From: Cloeon dipterum
Taxonomy: Eukaryota; Arthropoda; Insecta; Ephemeroptera; Baetidae
Length of the DNA stretch: 64,000 nt
Reading direction: 5' to 3'
Assembly: GCF_949628265.1 (NCBI RefSeq)
Contig: NC_088790.1
Span: 25,300,545-25,364,544, forward strand
Below the pieces are notes generated by a model that had not been told where the DNA came from, ran no database searches, and saw only the letters and a list, made by a program, of their open reading frames with translations. Both the position numbers and the translations under genes were made by a program. This document shows positions 27,499-40,852 of this stretch, one piece after another. Every line of letters starts with the position of its first letter. Positions within the stretch are counted from its first letter, which is position 1.

Positions 27499-28751
27499 CG
27501 TGGAAACGGTCGCTGTGGAGAGCGGTCTAGAAGAGAGAACTATTTTACGCTGCAAGCTCTTTAAATACGCCAACAAGAGCGCGTGGAAGTCTAAAAATTC
27601 TAAAAATTCATTTTGTTACCTGCGCAGCAATTTCACAACCCTGACAGGAAAATTCCTGATTTTGAGATCGAGAAGGAAACAAATATGCGAAGGTTAAATT
27701 TGTAATTTTCTCCTCTTCACGTCCTTACTTTGAAGTAGAATATTATCTGGTCATTGGCTAATTTGACGGGAGAAATTAATGCTTTGCGTCGGTTCCCTCC
27801 GGTTTATCAATGCCGATTTTGATAATGAAAAAGTTATATATTCTTCATGGGGTGTTCTTATGTTAATTTGTATTCATTTTCTCCACAATTTTCCCAAGGT
27901 GTCTTGTATTTTGTTCGAAAATGGAAAACGTGTAGCCAATGGACTACCGAAAAATATCAAACGACATGTGTGAAATGCTTTAATAATAAATTCTCCAGTG
28001 CTATGACCGGATTATAGACATAAAAGGAGATCGATTAGAAATCTCACCGAGGATATGGCAGTTAATTCAAAACTTTCAAGAAAAAACTCAACATTTAATA
28101 TATTTTACTGTTTGCAACGGTCTGTTTGCCAAATGCTGAAAGTAAAAAAGCGCGACTTGCCAAATCTGTTCTTGTCGAGTAGGTTCCAGGTTAATTTTAA
28201 GTGCATAATTTTTAAAATATAAACAAATCCATATTGTTCAAAATTAAACAGTGATTTTCTCTCGCGTTAACACTTTCAAGTATTTATTCACATCTAATTT
28301 TGTCTCTTGACATTTAAGATTGTATTGATTCATATTTCTCGAATTTCAGTATTATAATAGATCTCTTATTTTTAAAGCAACATGAGCTCTGGATTATTTA
28401 ATTGTCCGCACTTCGTGTTGACAAATAGTTCTGGGCTAATAAAACAGGTAAGTGTTGGTGTACTTTAAATCAGTTTTATTTCTTTCGATCATTTCAGTTT
28501 TGTCTAAAAGCCTTCAGGCAGCCACTAGATACATGTGTGTAAAATTAATTTGGTTATAAAATGATATAGTTGATTTATAAAATCGTTTTTAAACAATTTT
28601 CATCTATAGTGCATCCATATCAACTTTAGTTCTTGATATTTGTTCCTATAACTAGGTGGTAATGTTCGTTTGCTAATACACGAAAAAGATAATAAGACAG
28701 GAGTTGGGGGTTCAGAGATTAGTAGATTGACGTTCCTGTCCTTATGAGTTT
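27499..28751. other. Spacer between IDE-4 and IDE-5
   Basis: 5' leader of IDE-4 (exon end at 27620) and 3' flank of IDE-5. Closely similar to the IDE-3/IDE-4 spacer. No gene seen. Confidence 0.55.
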
Positions 28752-31700
28752 CTAAAGTTTGGCTTTAGAACCTTGTGGCCTGTGATAATCATAAGGCTGG
28801 AGAAGCGGAAAGGTCGACAGACCACTCTTGAAGCTGCAGATGTCATCGATTCGCGTTGGCTGCAACACATTCAATCAATTATTAATAAATTATTTTCTTT
28901 GGTATAAAAAGTAAGAAATACCTTGCTGACGACCGACAACGGCTCAAACTCGTCAATCTCAGCGCCAGCAGATCCAGCGCCTCCTTCCGCGGTTGATATC
29001 ACGTGGACCGCTAGCTTTCGCCTTTTGGCCCCCTCGGCGTGGATGTGCTCATTGTAAAACTTAATCACGTCGTCCTTGGTGATGGTCTTGAGAAAGGTGA
29101 CCTCGATATTGTTCCGGTCAAAGCAGTACGTTTGGTAAGCAATTTCGTCCCAGAATAGATCCGTCAGTTGTTTCATCTTCTTGGGCTTCTCCAGCCGCAG
29201 TACAGCCAGGGCTTCTTTGTGCTTTTCAAACTCCTCGTCACTCATTTCCTCGAGGTACGACTTCATGCTCAGCAGAAACTGCTCTATTTTGTGGTCCACG
29301 TAGGTCGGATGCTTGTCCGACTGCACCAAGATTCTCACGCCTTGACCCGTCACATTGTAAGACAGCGACAAGCGCGCATAGTAGCCGAGCTGCTCCTGTA
29401 ATTCAAATCCGTAAAGTTAATGGAATTATCTGATTCAATTTGTTGTTAAACAAAGTTATCTAACAAACAATATTTCATTCGACAAAAAAAACTGACTTTG
29501 GTCCTGAGCACGTTGGAGCACGGTTCGCTGGCGATTTGGACGAACAACTGAAGCAGCATGTTGCTCTCTGTGCTTTTTGGCGGACACTGCAGGTGTACGT
29601 CGACGCAGGAGGTTTTGTGCGTTTCATTTGTTACTTCGTAAACATAGTTGCTCCCTGCCAGAATCATAGTATTGATTATTATAAAAACAATTACACAAAG
29701 AGCGTATAATTTAACCATCCTCCAATTTCATGTCTCGGTAAAGCAGCAAATGCTGTGGCAACAAAGGCATCGCGTTCTTGGGCAATTTGCTCTCGATCAG
29801 TTTGATCAGTTTCTGGGCTGCTGCTTTGTTGGTGTTGCCGTGGATCAGGCACTCGATGTGCATCATGGAGAAGAACTCCTTGATGAAATTCTTAAGGCCA
29901 TCGAAGGACAGATCTGGGGAAAAAAAGTAATTTTATAAAAGCACGCGGAAACGAGAAATTATTGCTGCGATCAATTTATAGAAATTGGGGTGCGAATCAC
30001 GTGAAATGGTCAAAAAGTTTATCAATAACGAGGAATTCAAAAGTGACGTAAAATGAGAAAATCGAGTACTAATGCATATCAATGATTGCCTGGTTCAAAT
30101 TAAAATATTATTGCTTACATTTTGTAGCTTCCAGTAGTTCAGTTTTAAGCCATCTTTTTTCTATCAAACACTCCCATCGGTATTGAGTGGCCTGCGTGTA
30201 TGGTTGTTCTGCTGTAAAATTCGTCAGATTCCTTTCATACTAAATCAAGAACAAAAACATAAGTCTAAGAAAATTCAAGCCTAATTAATACATACGTATT
30301 CCTTGAAAATCTCATAGCGTTCCTCGTCAACATCCAAATTGAACAGCGTGTCGAGCACTTTGGTTAGCAGGATGTGTAGCTTGTCGTTAAATCCCGCGAT
30401 TTTCACCTGTCAAAAACAGTAAGCATATCTCTAATATATAATTTCATTAGATTTACTCACCTTCAAGCCATATTCGGAGTACACAACACTAAACTGGAGA
30501 GAAGCCAGGGAGGCGTCGTGCGAATATTCAGTCAGGGCGTCATGAACCAGACACACGTAAATACGTTTAAAGATTGCCCTGAGCGGGTCCACGTACGCAA
30601 ACGGACTGACAATTGAAATAAAAATTAGAACAAATTCCAATTTTAGACATGTTGCGTACCTCGTCAGTTCGAAGATCAGGTTTGATTTTGGGAGGAGAAA
30701 CTCGTCATCCTTCTTGTGCCACACCCGTACAAATTGTGTCTCGTGAATGATTGCAGGATACTTTGGGGGCTGCAAAACATTCAATTGAGTTAGGATTGTT
30801 TAGCTAAATTTTTCTGATGCGTAAACAAAATGAAAATTACATGAAAACGCATTGTCAAATTTCTGACCGGTTCGGCTTAATAAAGAAATTAGGATTGAGG
30901 AAAATGCCCGGAATATCAGTTGAACACAATAAATATTATTTAAAGTTAACTTTATAAAGATCAGTTTTAACCTTAGTAGAATATTGTAAAACTATTGCAG
31001 GAAAATAGACATATTCTGTTTACTTCATCAAAACAAACATATTAATCTTTGACACGTGGACCACAGAAACTCACATTATCATCGTTTGGCAAAATATCAA
31101 AGCTGCTTGGAATGAACTCGTTCTTTTTGGGCAACTTCAGCTCTTCAATCGGCTTAGCATTCTTCCACTTTTCAATCAGCTCTGAAGGAATGTCTTCGAT
31201 TTTGTATTTGGCTCCGTACCATTTCTCAGTCTGGTCAGCAATTGATTCAAACTCTTTCGATACGATTCTAATCCTGATTGAAGGAAGGAAAAGTTAAACA
31301 AAAGTCGGAGCATTTTTCAATAATTTTCAACCTGCAGTTATCTGGAGTGAGCTTTTCCATCACTTGATTTATAAGATCAGGTTTCCACTCAGATAATATA
31401 TATCTTACAGTCAGCACATCGTCTATTGGGTATTTCTAGAATAGGCAAAATTCACTTTTCTTAAATGTTTTAAAAGTCGCCAACCACTGGAACCACTGTA
31501 CTTTTGCTAATTTCGGATTCTTTAATGCACTTTTAACACTGCATAGTTACAATAATTCTGCTATCGTCCATTTGATACCCGATAAAAATGCTTTAAAATA
31601 TTTAAAGTGTCATGCTGAAAACTGAAATAAGTTCTGATAGACGTGGTAATAAGAAGAAATGTTTAAATACAAAAATATTATTTCTTGATTGCTACTTCTA

Positions 31701-34700
31701 CCAATTTTTATTTTCAATATGAAAATCGAATTATTTTTACGCCAAAGTGCAGATTAGCAGAGGATTTAATATGAAATTTTGTAGTGAAAATACTCCAAAT
31801 TTTTAATTAACTGTTGAACTATCTAATAAAAGCTCTGAAAAAGTGTTTAATAATTGATTGTGATTTGATATAAAATTCCTAATGTCAACTCACCAGCAGG
31901 TCTTCAACCAGGTCGACAACATAATCCCTGGGCGATTCTTTGTCTTTGAACCGGAAACTCATGTTAGTGATTTCCACATATTCTTTGAAAATCCATTCCT
32001 GTGGATCTTCTTGCCGAAGCAGATTGATATACTAAAAGTAGAAGCGTGATTGATTGATTTCTCACAGAGCGTTGCACTGCAAGAGTACCTGGAAGATGAG
32101 ATCAACGATGTTGTCAACGTTCTCGAGACCCTTTTCAGTCAGATCAACGTTCACAGCGAAAAAGGAAATGTCCCTTGCCACTGAGCTGCATCCGGCAATC
32201 AGATGACTTGACCAGCCACGCTTTTTCAGAGCAGAGAGCAAGCTGCCGCTGCTTTCGTGACCAATCAGGCGGCTTAAGTACCTATTTGGCTGAAATCACA
32301 GAAAACAATTAGAAAATTAAATTAAAATTAAGATACAACAGGCAATGATCGGCAGAAAATAAATAATTTGTTTGGTACCTAAAATTTTAGAATTCTCCCA
32401 CTTCAATTTTCCCATTTTTTGGAAAAAACTATTGCAGAAAATATGTTTTAAGTTACAAAAAAAGTAATTTGTTTGTAAAAACCATATTTTTAAAAGATGA
32501 AAAAATTTCCTATCATTTGCTGATGATTTTATTTTTTTGCAGATTTCTTTTTCCGAACGATTAAATACTTTTGAAGATCTACTAAATGCCTTTTTAGACT
32601 TTTCTTAAATATAATAAAATCTCCTTTTGTGTCTAAATAAACGCAACGAAATGAGGCAAGCGTTGGGAGATGATTTTATCCTGTATGTCTATAAATACAT
32701 TTTATGGAGCGTAATTGTGGCATTGATTTGAGTCGTCCCTCTTTAAATATCAGCATGATTGAATTAATATTAGCTTAAAATTTGCAATAGAAATAGAACT
32801 CCCAGTTTAATCTAAAAAAGAACATTATAAATTTAGAAATCTAATTATTTCCCAACCTTGTCAAACTGACCGATTTGGAGCTGCTGATAATTCTTACGTA
32901 GTAGAATTGATCAAGAAACCACCTCCGATGACTAAACTACAAAATATTATATGCTTACGCCTGCTTTGTAGTGCTGCTTCATGTCAGGAATGGGAAAGGT
33001 GACGCTAAGTGATCGCCAGTTTTTTATTGGCACAGCCAGTATTTTCTTTTTCAGCTGCTCTGGGCCAAAAGGATTTCCAGGCCACTTGGGCAGAGCGACT
33101 TTTTTGTTCACAATTGTTCCAAACAAATTCACAGCTGTATCTTGCAGTTCGTCTAAAGAGTCTGTAAAATTAAATATTTGAAAATGTCCATATGTTACCC
33201 TTCTTTCAAACTCTGGTAAAAAATTTTAACTGAAATTAGTTTTATATCGCACCTTTGCCGAGGATCACGAGCGACATGATGTTGGACGAGTAGTAATCTC
33301 TGTGGAACTTGAGCAGAGCCTCCCTGACATTTATTCCATTTTTCTTGGGATCTTCGACCAACGTTTGCAAGTTGCCACCGCAAAATTTACTGTAGGGATG
33401 GTCCTTGATGCTGGTGCTCCTTTCCAGCTGGTGTAAACGCCATGAATCATCTGCCACACATTCTTCATTCTCTAAATTGACGGCTTGAACTTCTCGGTCT
33501 GTCGCGTCCTCGGTGAAGAGAGGGGCCTTAAAGAACTGAGAAAAACTTTATGCAAAATCATTATTTGTGATTTTTGTTAATTTTAACTCATCTTTACATG
33601 TCTAATGCGTTGGTCAAGTGTTTAGGGGCGACGTTAAAGTAGAAGGTCGTTTTTTCCATGCAGGTGTGTGCATTTGAATGTCCGCCATGCTCTGACAAGA
33701 ATTTTTTGTACTCGTTCTCGCGTGGGTACTTTTCCGTTCCAAGGCGCAGCATATGCTCCAGAAAGTGAGCCAAGCCATCGAGTCCATTGGGATCGCTCAA
33801 TTGACCTGAAAGAAACAATCATTTGTATATTAAGAGCACTAAAACATTTCAAATAGTTATGTTCTTTAATTTTTAAGACTTGAAAAGTGCAATGGAATTT
33901 GGAGCATGTTAAAGTACACGTTAAACCCGATTTTCAACTCCATATTTTATGAAAAACAAATAACTCCATTTTTTGCTGCTGATATTTATCTGATTATCCG
34001 GCAAATTCATGGAATTGTAAAATGAACTTAGATTAAATATTTTAAAATAAGTCGAAATTTTACATAAGTTTACCGTTGAAGCGTTTGTTCGGCTTTTTAT
34101 TGCTTTATACAAATTCCTACCAAATGGAAGGAATTTTGTCACAGCCTCGCATAAAAACGAGAGCCCCCCTAAAAGGCATACAAACAGCAAACTTCACCAT
34201 TCCAAGCATTGTTCTGATTCTCAAACAGCAAAGAGCACACGTAATTAATGCGCGTTTCACAATGCGACGCAAGTTGAATTGATAGAATGCCTAGAATAGA
34301 ATGCCATAACATTCTTTGGTGTTTCATACTCTGAACATATACACCCTATTACAGTTTTTGCGTGTCACATCTTTAAATAATTATAATAATATTCAATATA
34401 TAGCATAAAAGTTCCATACAGAGCATAGATTCATAATATTAGAAACATATAAAAACTTTTTTAATATGATAATGAAGCACATTATTTTATGCTCAAAAGT
34501 TGTATATTTTTTACTTTAGATGAAATTAGTCGCTTGGTTATTTCAACAACACACGCAGGTGCAGTAAAAATAAAGTAATGAAGTGATTCACCATTAAATG
34601 AGAAAAATGGCTTTCTCATATCTGGAACAACTCATTCCAATATACATAAAATGATGATTATCACTATAAAATATACTTACCAACGTTAACTGAGAGCGCA

Positions 34701-34825
34701 GCTGCTGCCTTGTCAGTTTCTGGGTCGCTGATGAGTAATACCCGTAGCTCATTGTCCAAAATTAGGCCTCGGTAATCTCTTTTGTCCTCTGGACTTTTCG
34801 TGATTTTTTCGAATATCTGGATCAT
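28752..34825 (-). CDS. IDE-5: insulysin-like M16 metalloprotease, apparently intact
   Basis: Exons: 28752-28859, 28922-29395, 29497-29654, 29716-29913, 30119-30239, 30296-30406, 30461-30605, 30660-30769, 31075-31273, 31332-31435, 31894-32031, 32089-32289, 32959-33161, 33253-33545, 33598-33805, 34681-34825. They join in phase to 971 residues. The zinc motif HFLEH is intact. The third-ligand region reads NLENEECV rather than NSEYEKN but keeps the Glu. The protein ends SKAKL, a peroxisomal-type tail. Exons and long stretches of intron are nearly identical to IDE-4, implying recent duplication or gene conversion. The start is the internal ATG at 34825; the leader exon (ending 34947) has an in-frame stop and no ATG. 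An 11.1-kb transposon lies about 180 bp beyond that leader exon end. Confidence 0.88.
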
Positions 34826-35149
34826 CGTGGAAACTGTCGCTGTGGAGAGCGGTCTAGAAGAGAGAACTATTTTACGATGCAAGCTCTTTAAATACGCCAA
34901 CAAGAGCGCGTGGAAGTCTAAAAATTCTAAAAATTCATTTTGTTACCTGCGCAGCAATTTCACAACCCTGACAGGAAAATTCCTGATTTTGAGATCGAGA
35001 AGGAAACAAATATGCGAAGGTTAAATTTGTAATTTTCTCCTCTTTCGTCCTTACTTTGAAGCAGAATATCTGGTCATTGGCTAATCTGACGGGAGAAATC
35101 AATGCTCTGCATCGGTTCCATCCGGTTTACCCAGCAGAAAATTCTGAGC

Positions 35150-35570
35150 GGCTTTTTGCCGCTCTTTCTTGCTCGCTCATTTACACACGTATTTGGGACA
35201 TTCTTGCTCTTTCTTGCTCGCAACCTAAGTTCGGTTCCTGGCTCGTTTCTGCTATTTTTCGCTCAATGCTGCTTTCTGCTGCCCTTGCTGCTCGCTCAAA
35301 AACGCTTTTGTTGCTCGCTCATTTAGGCACGTATATGGAACATATTGGCTCTTTCTTGCTCGCTAGGATTTTTCTGGCTCATTTGTGCTTTTTATCGCTC
35401 AAAGGTGCTTTTATCTGCTCAAGCTACTCGCTCAAAAACGCCTCTGTTGCTCGCTCATATATAGACACTTTTTTAAACATTGTTGCTCGCAACCTCAGTT
35501 CGTTTCTAGGATTATTCTGGCTCATTCATGCTCACAATTGCAGCTCTGTACTCCCTCCCGTTTGATTCAA
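35150..35570. repeat. Left subterminal repeat array of the transposon
   Basis: Repeated TTGCTCGCTCATTT, TGCTCGCAACCT and CTGCTCGCTCAAAAACGC words, spaced 40-90 bp. Related words occur in inverted orientation at the right end. In CACTA elements such arrays bind the transposase; that role is inferred here. Confidence 0.7.
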
Positions 35571-36778
35571 ATTAGTTTTTTTTAATCCCATTTACTGCTG
35601 AAACGCGCTAGCACTGACTTGACAGTCAATTCAATTTTATTGCACATTAACGCTTGCATTATTGCAACAATATGAGGAGGCAATAAAAAGCAAAAAGCGT
35701 TTACATGCAAGAAATATGCACGCCTTAGCCAGCAAATCACGAGAACTGAGGTGGAGAGCAGGAATGTTCCAAATAAATGAGCGATCGAAAATAAAAATGA
35801 GCCAGAATGGCTCAAGTATGCATATTTCTTGTTCGTTAATAACTGCAACCAAAAAAGAGCATGTTTTTTATGCAATAATGGAAGTGGTAATGAGCAAGAA
35901 GCAAGAAATATGCTATCTAGCCAAGCCAAGCGCGTTATAACTGAACAGGGGATTTAAATTCACTAATACGTTTTTAAGCCTTGTATTAAATTCATAAAAG
36001 CTGTGTGTTAATTACATGATCTAAAAAAGCTCATTTTTTTCTCAATAAAAGGAAATGTTTTGCTGCTTTAAAGTTTTTGCCTGTCTTAGGTGTCTTTGCT
36101 CTTACAGAAAATTCCAAAATTAATGAACTCATGAAATGCAAACGAGAAAATAATTAAAGAATAAATTAATTAAAATTATTAAATAAGATTGAGCGATAAT
36201 ATTGCTTAAACATATGAAACAGCTTTGCTTGAAAACCATAAATGGCAATATTTTGAATAAAATTTGCATTTTTAGGAACCTAAATTGCTGTATTTTATTG
36301 ATACCGATTTTCAAAATACAAAAATAAACTTTTTGGAGTAACTTCTCACCTCATAAGCTGCGGATCATTCTGTGTCTGTGTGGCTAGCTAAAAACAAATC
36401 AATTGAGATGTACATTAATTTAAAAAAAGTGCAACTCGCGTTTTCCTGATAAATTTGCCATAGCCTAATCCCAAAAATTAAAAAAAAAACAGGTTCATCT
36501 TTGCCATCCAAATAAACCGTCACAGAAACCAGAAACAAAATCAATGATATGCATCTATCTCGACGATTCAATGATGATTGGCCGGAAAGTATGATATTTT
36601 CGGCATAAAAACAATTTGTTAAAAGGGCTCTGATTTGTTTACGATATTGTATCAAATTAGAAAGGCAATTTTTAAAAAATTAATTAATGCGTATTTTAAT
36701 GTGGTACTATTATTTCTACTTTCATCGAGCAATTCTAGTAATATATAGATTTAAAAGAAAGGATCACAATTTAAATAA
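35571..36778. other. Transposon left arm, no gene recognised
   Basis: Between the left subterminal array and the 3' end of the BEN-like gene. It contains a few further GAGC-rich words (about 35760-35900) and otherwise AT-rich sequence; likely 3' UTR and spacer. Confidence 0.4.
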
Positions 36779-39550
36779 TTACTCACCATCATCACAGTCA
36801 GCAGTGGGAACAACTTCTGTCAACTGTCGATAGCCATGGCTGGTCCACACACTTGTGTTGGGATTAGCACGCTGACAAACATTCGAAACGATTCTTCTGG
36901 TTGCTGCCATAGTCAGTGGGGTGAGATTGTTCATCTCGCAGTACGCTCTCTGGCTTACTAAAATTAGAAAAGTTTTGCAAGATTACCTTTATGCTCATAT
37001 GATTTAATATAATCAATCACCTCACAGAATAAATTCTTTCATGCAGCAAAACAGAAAAATAATAAACACGTAAAATAATAATTATCTTTATTGACTTTTC
37101 GGTTTTTTTTAAACTCAAAGCATTTTAAAATTTAAAACTCCTACACGTGATTTAGGATAATAAATGGCAAATGGTGAAATTTTCAAAGAAAAACTACGTG
37201 TTTTGCGCTCTCTCAAACTGTACAACATTAATTTAGCCATCTCAAAATTTCTCAGACCTGAAATTAGCTGCATATTTTTGCCTAAAAAATCTAACATATA
37301 ATAACCACAGTGAAAGCAAGCTCTAAAGAATTAAGTATTCAGATAACCAAAAGGAGAAGAGAGAGGCACTTACGGAAAATGCACTCAACGAGCTTGCAGT
37401 CAAGTGCAAGGAAGTCTCCTCGCTCAGCATTCAGACGGGACCTGCTCAAAATGTCATCTCCAAACACGGCCTTTGTCATTTGAGTGACAAATCTCGCAGG
37501 ACGCTGACTCGTGTACATATCAACCGAAGCGTATCTTCCTCTCAGGAGCACGTAGCCATTGCCGATGTAGTTCTGTATCATGAAATTTGGGATCAAAATA
37601 TGATATGAAAACTGAAATTAAAATTGACTTACGTAATTGTTGCACACAATCTGTAGCAAATCAGGTTCATCGGAAGCAGCTTGCGTTCCTCTCATAGCAG
37701 CACTGGACTTAAGGAGCAGGTCAATTTTGCTATCCAGCACGTGAATTAACTGTAGCATTTCCACTGAGCAGCAACAAGATCGGTCTAAATTTGAGATTTA
37801 TTATATACATAAAAATAAATAAAAAACAAAACTTCACCTTCACTGGCCAGACTTGGTTTTTTACCCACAAACTGAGACGACCTTGATGGTAAAGGGTCAA
37901 CCTCGTGACTGCTCTCACCTACAATAAAAATCAATTAAACAGTTGGGTGAATAGCCCTTATTTTGCCCGCTAACAGATATATATTTATCGCACCTTGAAC
38001 GACAGCGTCATCCCAATCAGAAAAAAGGCCATCAGATGACCACTCTAAGAATTAAATTTAAGTGCATAATATAAAAAATGATCATTTATAATTTTTACCT
38101 CTTTGAATCTGACGCCGTCTTTCTTCGGATGAATGTGTCTCAACTTCACGATGATCTGTGCTGTCAGCATCTTCGTCATGCTCCTTCTCAAGCCTGTGAC
38201 ATGTGTAAAATAGAATTACCAATTGAAAAAGCTAAATTTTAATAAATAATTTTATATCATTACATCTTAGACGATCCAGCAGTCGACCTGTAATTTCCAC
38301 GACCTCCGTCCAGCCTCATGGAATCACCGGATTTGGCCAGAGGTCTGCTCCTCTCTTGGGAACTGTGAATATTGACTTTCTGGGTGGTGGTGTCCTTATT
38401 AGCAGCTCCAGTCTTAGTCACCGTGTTCGTCTTTGGCGCCCTTTTCTCTTGAGTACTGTATTTCTTGCTTGCTTTCTTGCTTTCTTTGCCCACATTTTCT
38501 TGGGTTGCTCCTGGACCATCAAAAGAGGTGTCGCTATCTTCTCCATCACCGGTTCCTGCTGCTAAACTCTCAGTAAACTGAACCTTCTCCTTTCCTTTCT
38601 CAGGCCTTTCATTTGTAGAAACAAAATTACCAATTGCAAAAATCAAATAATTTGATATCATTACATCTTAGACGATCCAGCAGTCGGCCTGTTATTTCCA
38701 CGACCTCCGTCCAGCCTCATGGAACCAGCGGATTTGGCCAGAGGCCTGCTCCTCTCTTGGGAACTGTGAATATTGACTTTCTGGGTGGTGGTGTCCTTAT
38801 TAGCAGCTCCAGTCTTAGTCACAGTGTTCGTCTTTGGCGCCCTTTTCTCTTGAGTACTGCATTTCTTGCTCGCTTTCTTGCGTTCTTTGCCCAGATTTTC
38901 TTGAGTGGCTCCTGGACCATCAAGAGAGGTGTTGTTTTCGTCTTCATCGCTTGGCAAATTCACCTCTTTAGCTCTTGATATTGCATTTAACAGATCAATT
39001 TGCATGTTACTGGTTCCATGCTAGAAATTAATATAATGAAACATGCAACACAATTGATAAAAATATATAGATATATTTATATATACCGCTTTTTTCCCCA
39101 TTTTCTTTGACGGAGATCTCGGTCTATCTTCCTCATCGGCAGTTTCTAAATTTTTGGCAGGCAACCTTCGGATCCTTTTGGGTCTCTCTCCAGGGAAAAC
39201 ACAGTCAGCGTCAAGTTTCCTCAATTTTTCCATCTCTTGCATTTCACAAAAAGTGCCTAATTTAACAAATAATTATTAATAAAAACAAAACTTACTTTAG
39301 AGATGGTTAAAAACTAAAAATTACCTGGGCCATGTAAAATCAGAGCTGGTTTTGTTTCAAGCCTGCCACTTTTATCTTTTCCAGAAATCACGTTGTACTT
39401 CTTGGTTCCTTTTTTGGGGGGATCATCCATATTGTTTACTTCGTCAACCAAACAAACTTGCGTTTTTTTCGACTGGAACCATTCAATAACGACGTAATTA
39501 CGTCCTTCTTGATTAGCCTTCTCTGGTGAAGGTCGAGATTGGCTCGTCAT
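36779..39550 (-). CDS. Transposon-borne protein with probable C-terminal BEN domain
   Basis: Ten exons: 36779-36957, 37374-37572, 37633-37784, 37838-37918, 37994-38044, 38099-38193, 38264-38605, 38665-39020, 39087-39256, 39325-39550. All phases agree, giving 616 residues from ATG 39550 to TAA 36779. The N-terminus (VVIEWFQSKKTQVCLVDE) resembles the short beta-rich N-terminal module seen in other BEN-type proteins. The middle is lysine- and serine-rich, basic and probably disordered. The last two exons resemble a BEN domain: LLRGRYASVDMYTSQRPARF, then AVFGDDILSRSRLN, LDCKLVECIFR and ATRRIV. BEN domains bind DNA or chromatin proteins, so a DNA-targeting or regulatory partner of the transposase is plausible. 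Two adjacent exons are tandem duplicates. BEN is called from memory of the family pattern. Confidence 0.7.
38264..39020 (-). repeat. Tandem exon duplication in the BEN-like gene
   Basis: Exons 38264-38605 and 38665-39020 share a segment of about 95 residues, from DGPGATQEN to TAGSSKM, with few differences. Part of the following intron (ending CATTACATCTTAG on the plus strand) is duplicated too. The extra copy keeps the reading phase. Confidence 0.85.
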
Positions 39551-39769
39551 GATTAAAAGTTTAACTGGAGCAACCTATGAATTAGAAATAATTAAAACAT
39601 ATTCATTTACAAATGAAATTGACGAAATAATTAACAAAATTTAAGTATTCATTATTGCTGTTTCTGATTCTTTTTTGCACTGCTGAGCAAAAACATGCAC
39701 ACAGAATAAAATCAACAAAAATAACAATCCAATTGAGACTTTTGGTCAGAATTCAGTGCTTTAATTAAG

Positions 39770-40290
39770 TATGCATATTCATTCATGCATGTAAATGTAT
39801 GTGCAATATTCATGCAATATTATGTACACATGCACGTGCATTCATTATGTACACATGCATGTACATGCATTATGTACATATTTACATGCATGTAAATGCA
39901 TTATGTACATACATGCAAGTAAATAATGCATTATGTACATGCATGTATGTAAATGCATTATGTAAATACATGCACGTAAATGCATTACGTACATACATGC
40001 ATGTAAATGCATTAATGTACATACATGCACGTAAATGCATTACGTACATACATGCATGTAAATGCATTATGTACATACATGCATGTAAATGCATTATGTA
40101 CATGCATGTAAATAAATGCAATATGTACATGCATGTATGTGCAATATGCATTTTTTGTGCATATCTATGTCATTATATAATTATCCATTTACACATGCAC
40201 AAAGTACATGCATTTACGAAACATGCACAAAGTACATTCATGCATGCATGTTCATGCATTATCATGTGTGCATGTACATACATTTACACA
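39770..40290. repeat. Tandem repeat of about 27 bp between the two transposon genes
   Basis: Variants of ACATACATGCATGTAAATGC followed by ATTATGT are repeated across about 500 bp. The units are rich in the palindromes ATGCAT, TGCATGCA and GTAC. Open frames crossing it (Cys/Met/His-rich) are repeat translations. It lies in the shared 5' region of the divergent genes. Confidence 0.85.
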
Positions 40291-40852
40291 GTTTATCTTC
40301 AATTATTTACATGTGTGACTTCGCAAATATAACTGCGCGCACTTAAAATTCGGGACATGCATTGACACAAACAAAAAATACATAATCAACACTTATTTAG
40401 GAACTAACCTTGCTTATTGTGTTTCCAACAAGAGTCGGTAATTTATTATTAAGAAGATGTAGTCCGTTTTCTTCTACATTCACTGTCACGACTATCTCGT
40501 TGTTTTGATCGCAAGAGTGATTTCGGCGAATATTTTAGCCGGAACAGAGTGCGAGACAACAATAATGAAATTACCGATCGTGAGGTAAGGAAGCAATGCA
40601 GTAGTGTGCGGTCTGCGGTGGCGTCTGGAGACCAAATCGACACTCAACGCTGATTGGCTTCTGTGTGTGCAACGCTTTGCCCGCTAAATTAATTTACCTA
40701 GAAAGCGCGCGCTGGTTGTTCGTGCATTCTGCCTGGGCTTCCATATGAACGAATCTGCGTATGGATTGTTGTTTTGGTTTTGAGTTTGCCTGTGCATATA
40801 GCATATATACTGATCTACATTTTGGTTTCCTTCTGATAATAAAAGGACCAAA
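40291..40852. promoter_or_regulatory. Presumed divergent 5' region of the transposon genes
   Basis: The two genes start at 39550 (minus) and 40853 (plus) with no coding sequence between. This part is less AT-rich than its surroundings. No definite TATA or initiator was identified; the promoter role rests on gene layout alone. Confidence 0.35.

Noticed and set aside
35056-35565. 169-codon plus-strand open frame
   Set aside because: It starts in the IDE-5 flank, crosses the transposon end and continues through subterminal repeats; not a gene.
39799-40332. Long Cys/Met/His-rich open frames on both strands
   Set aside because: They are translations of the 27-bp tandem repeat; frames stay open because the repeat length is a multiple of three in most units.
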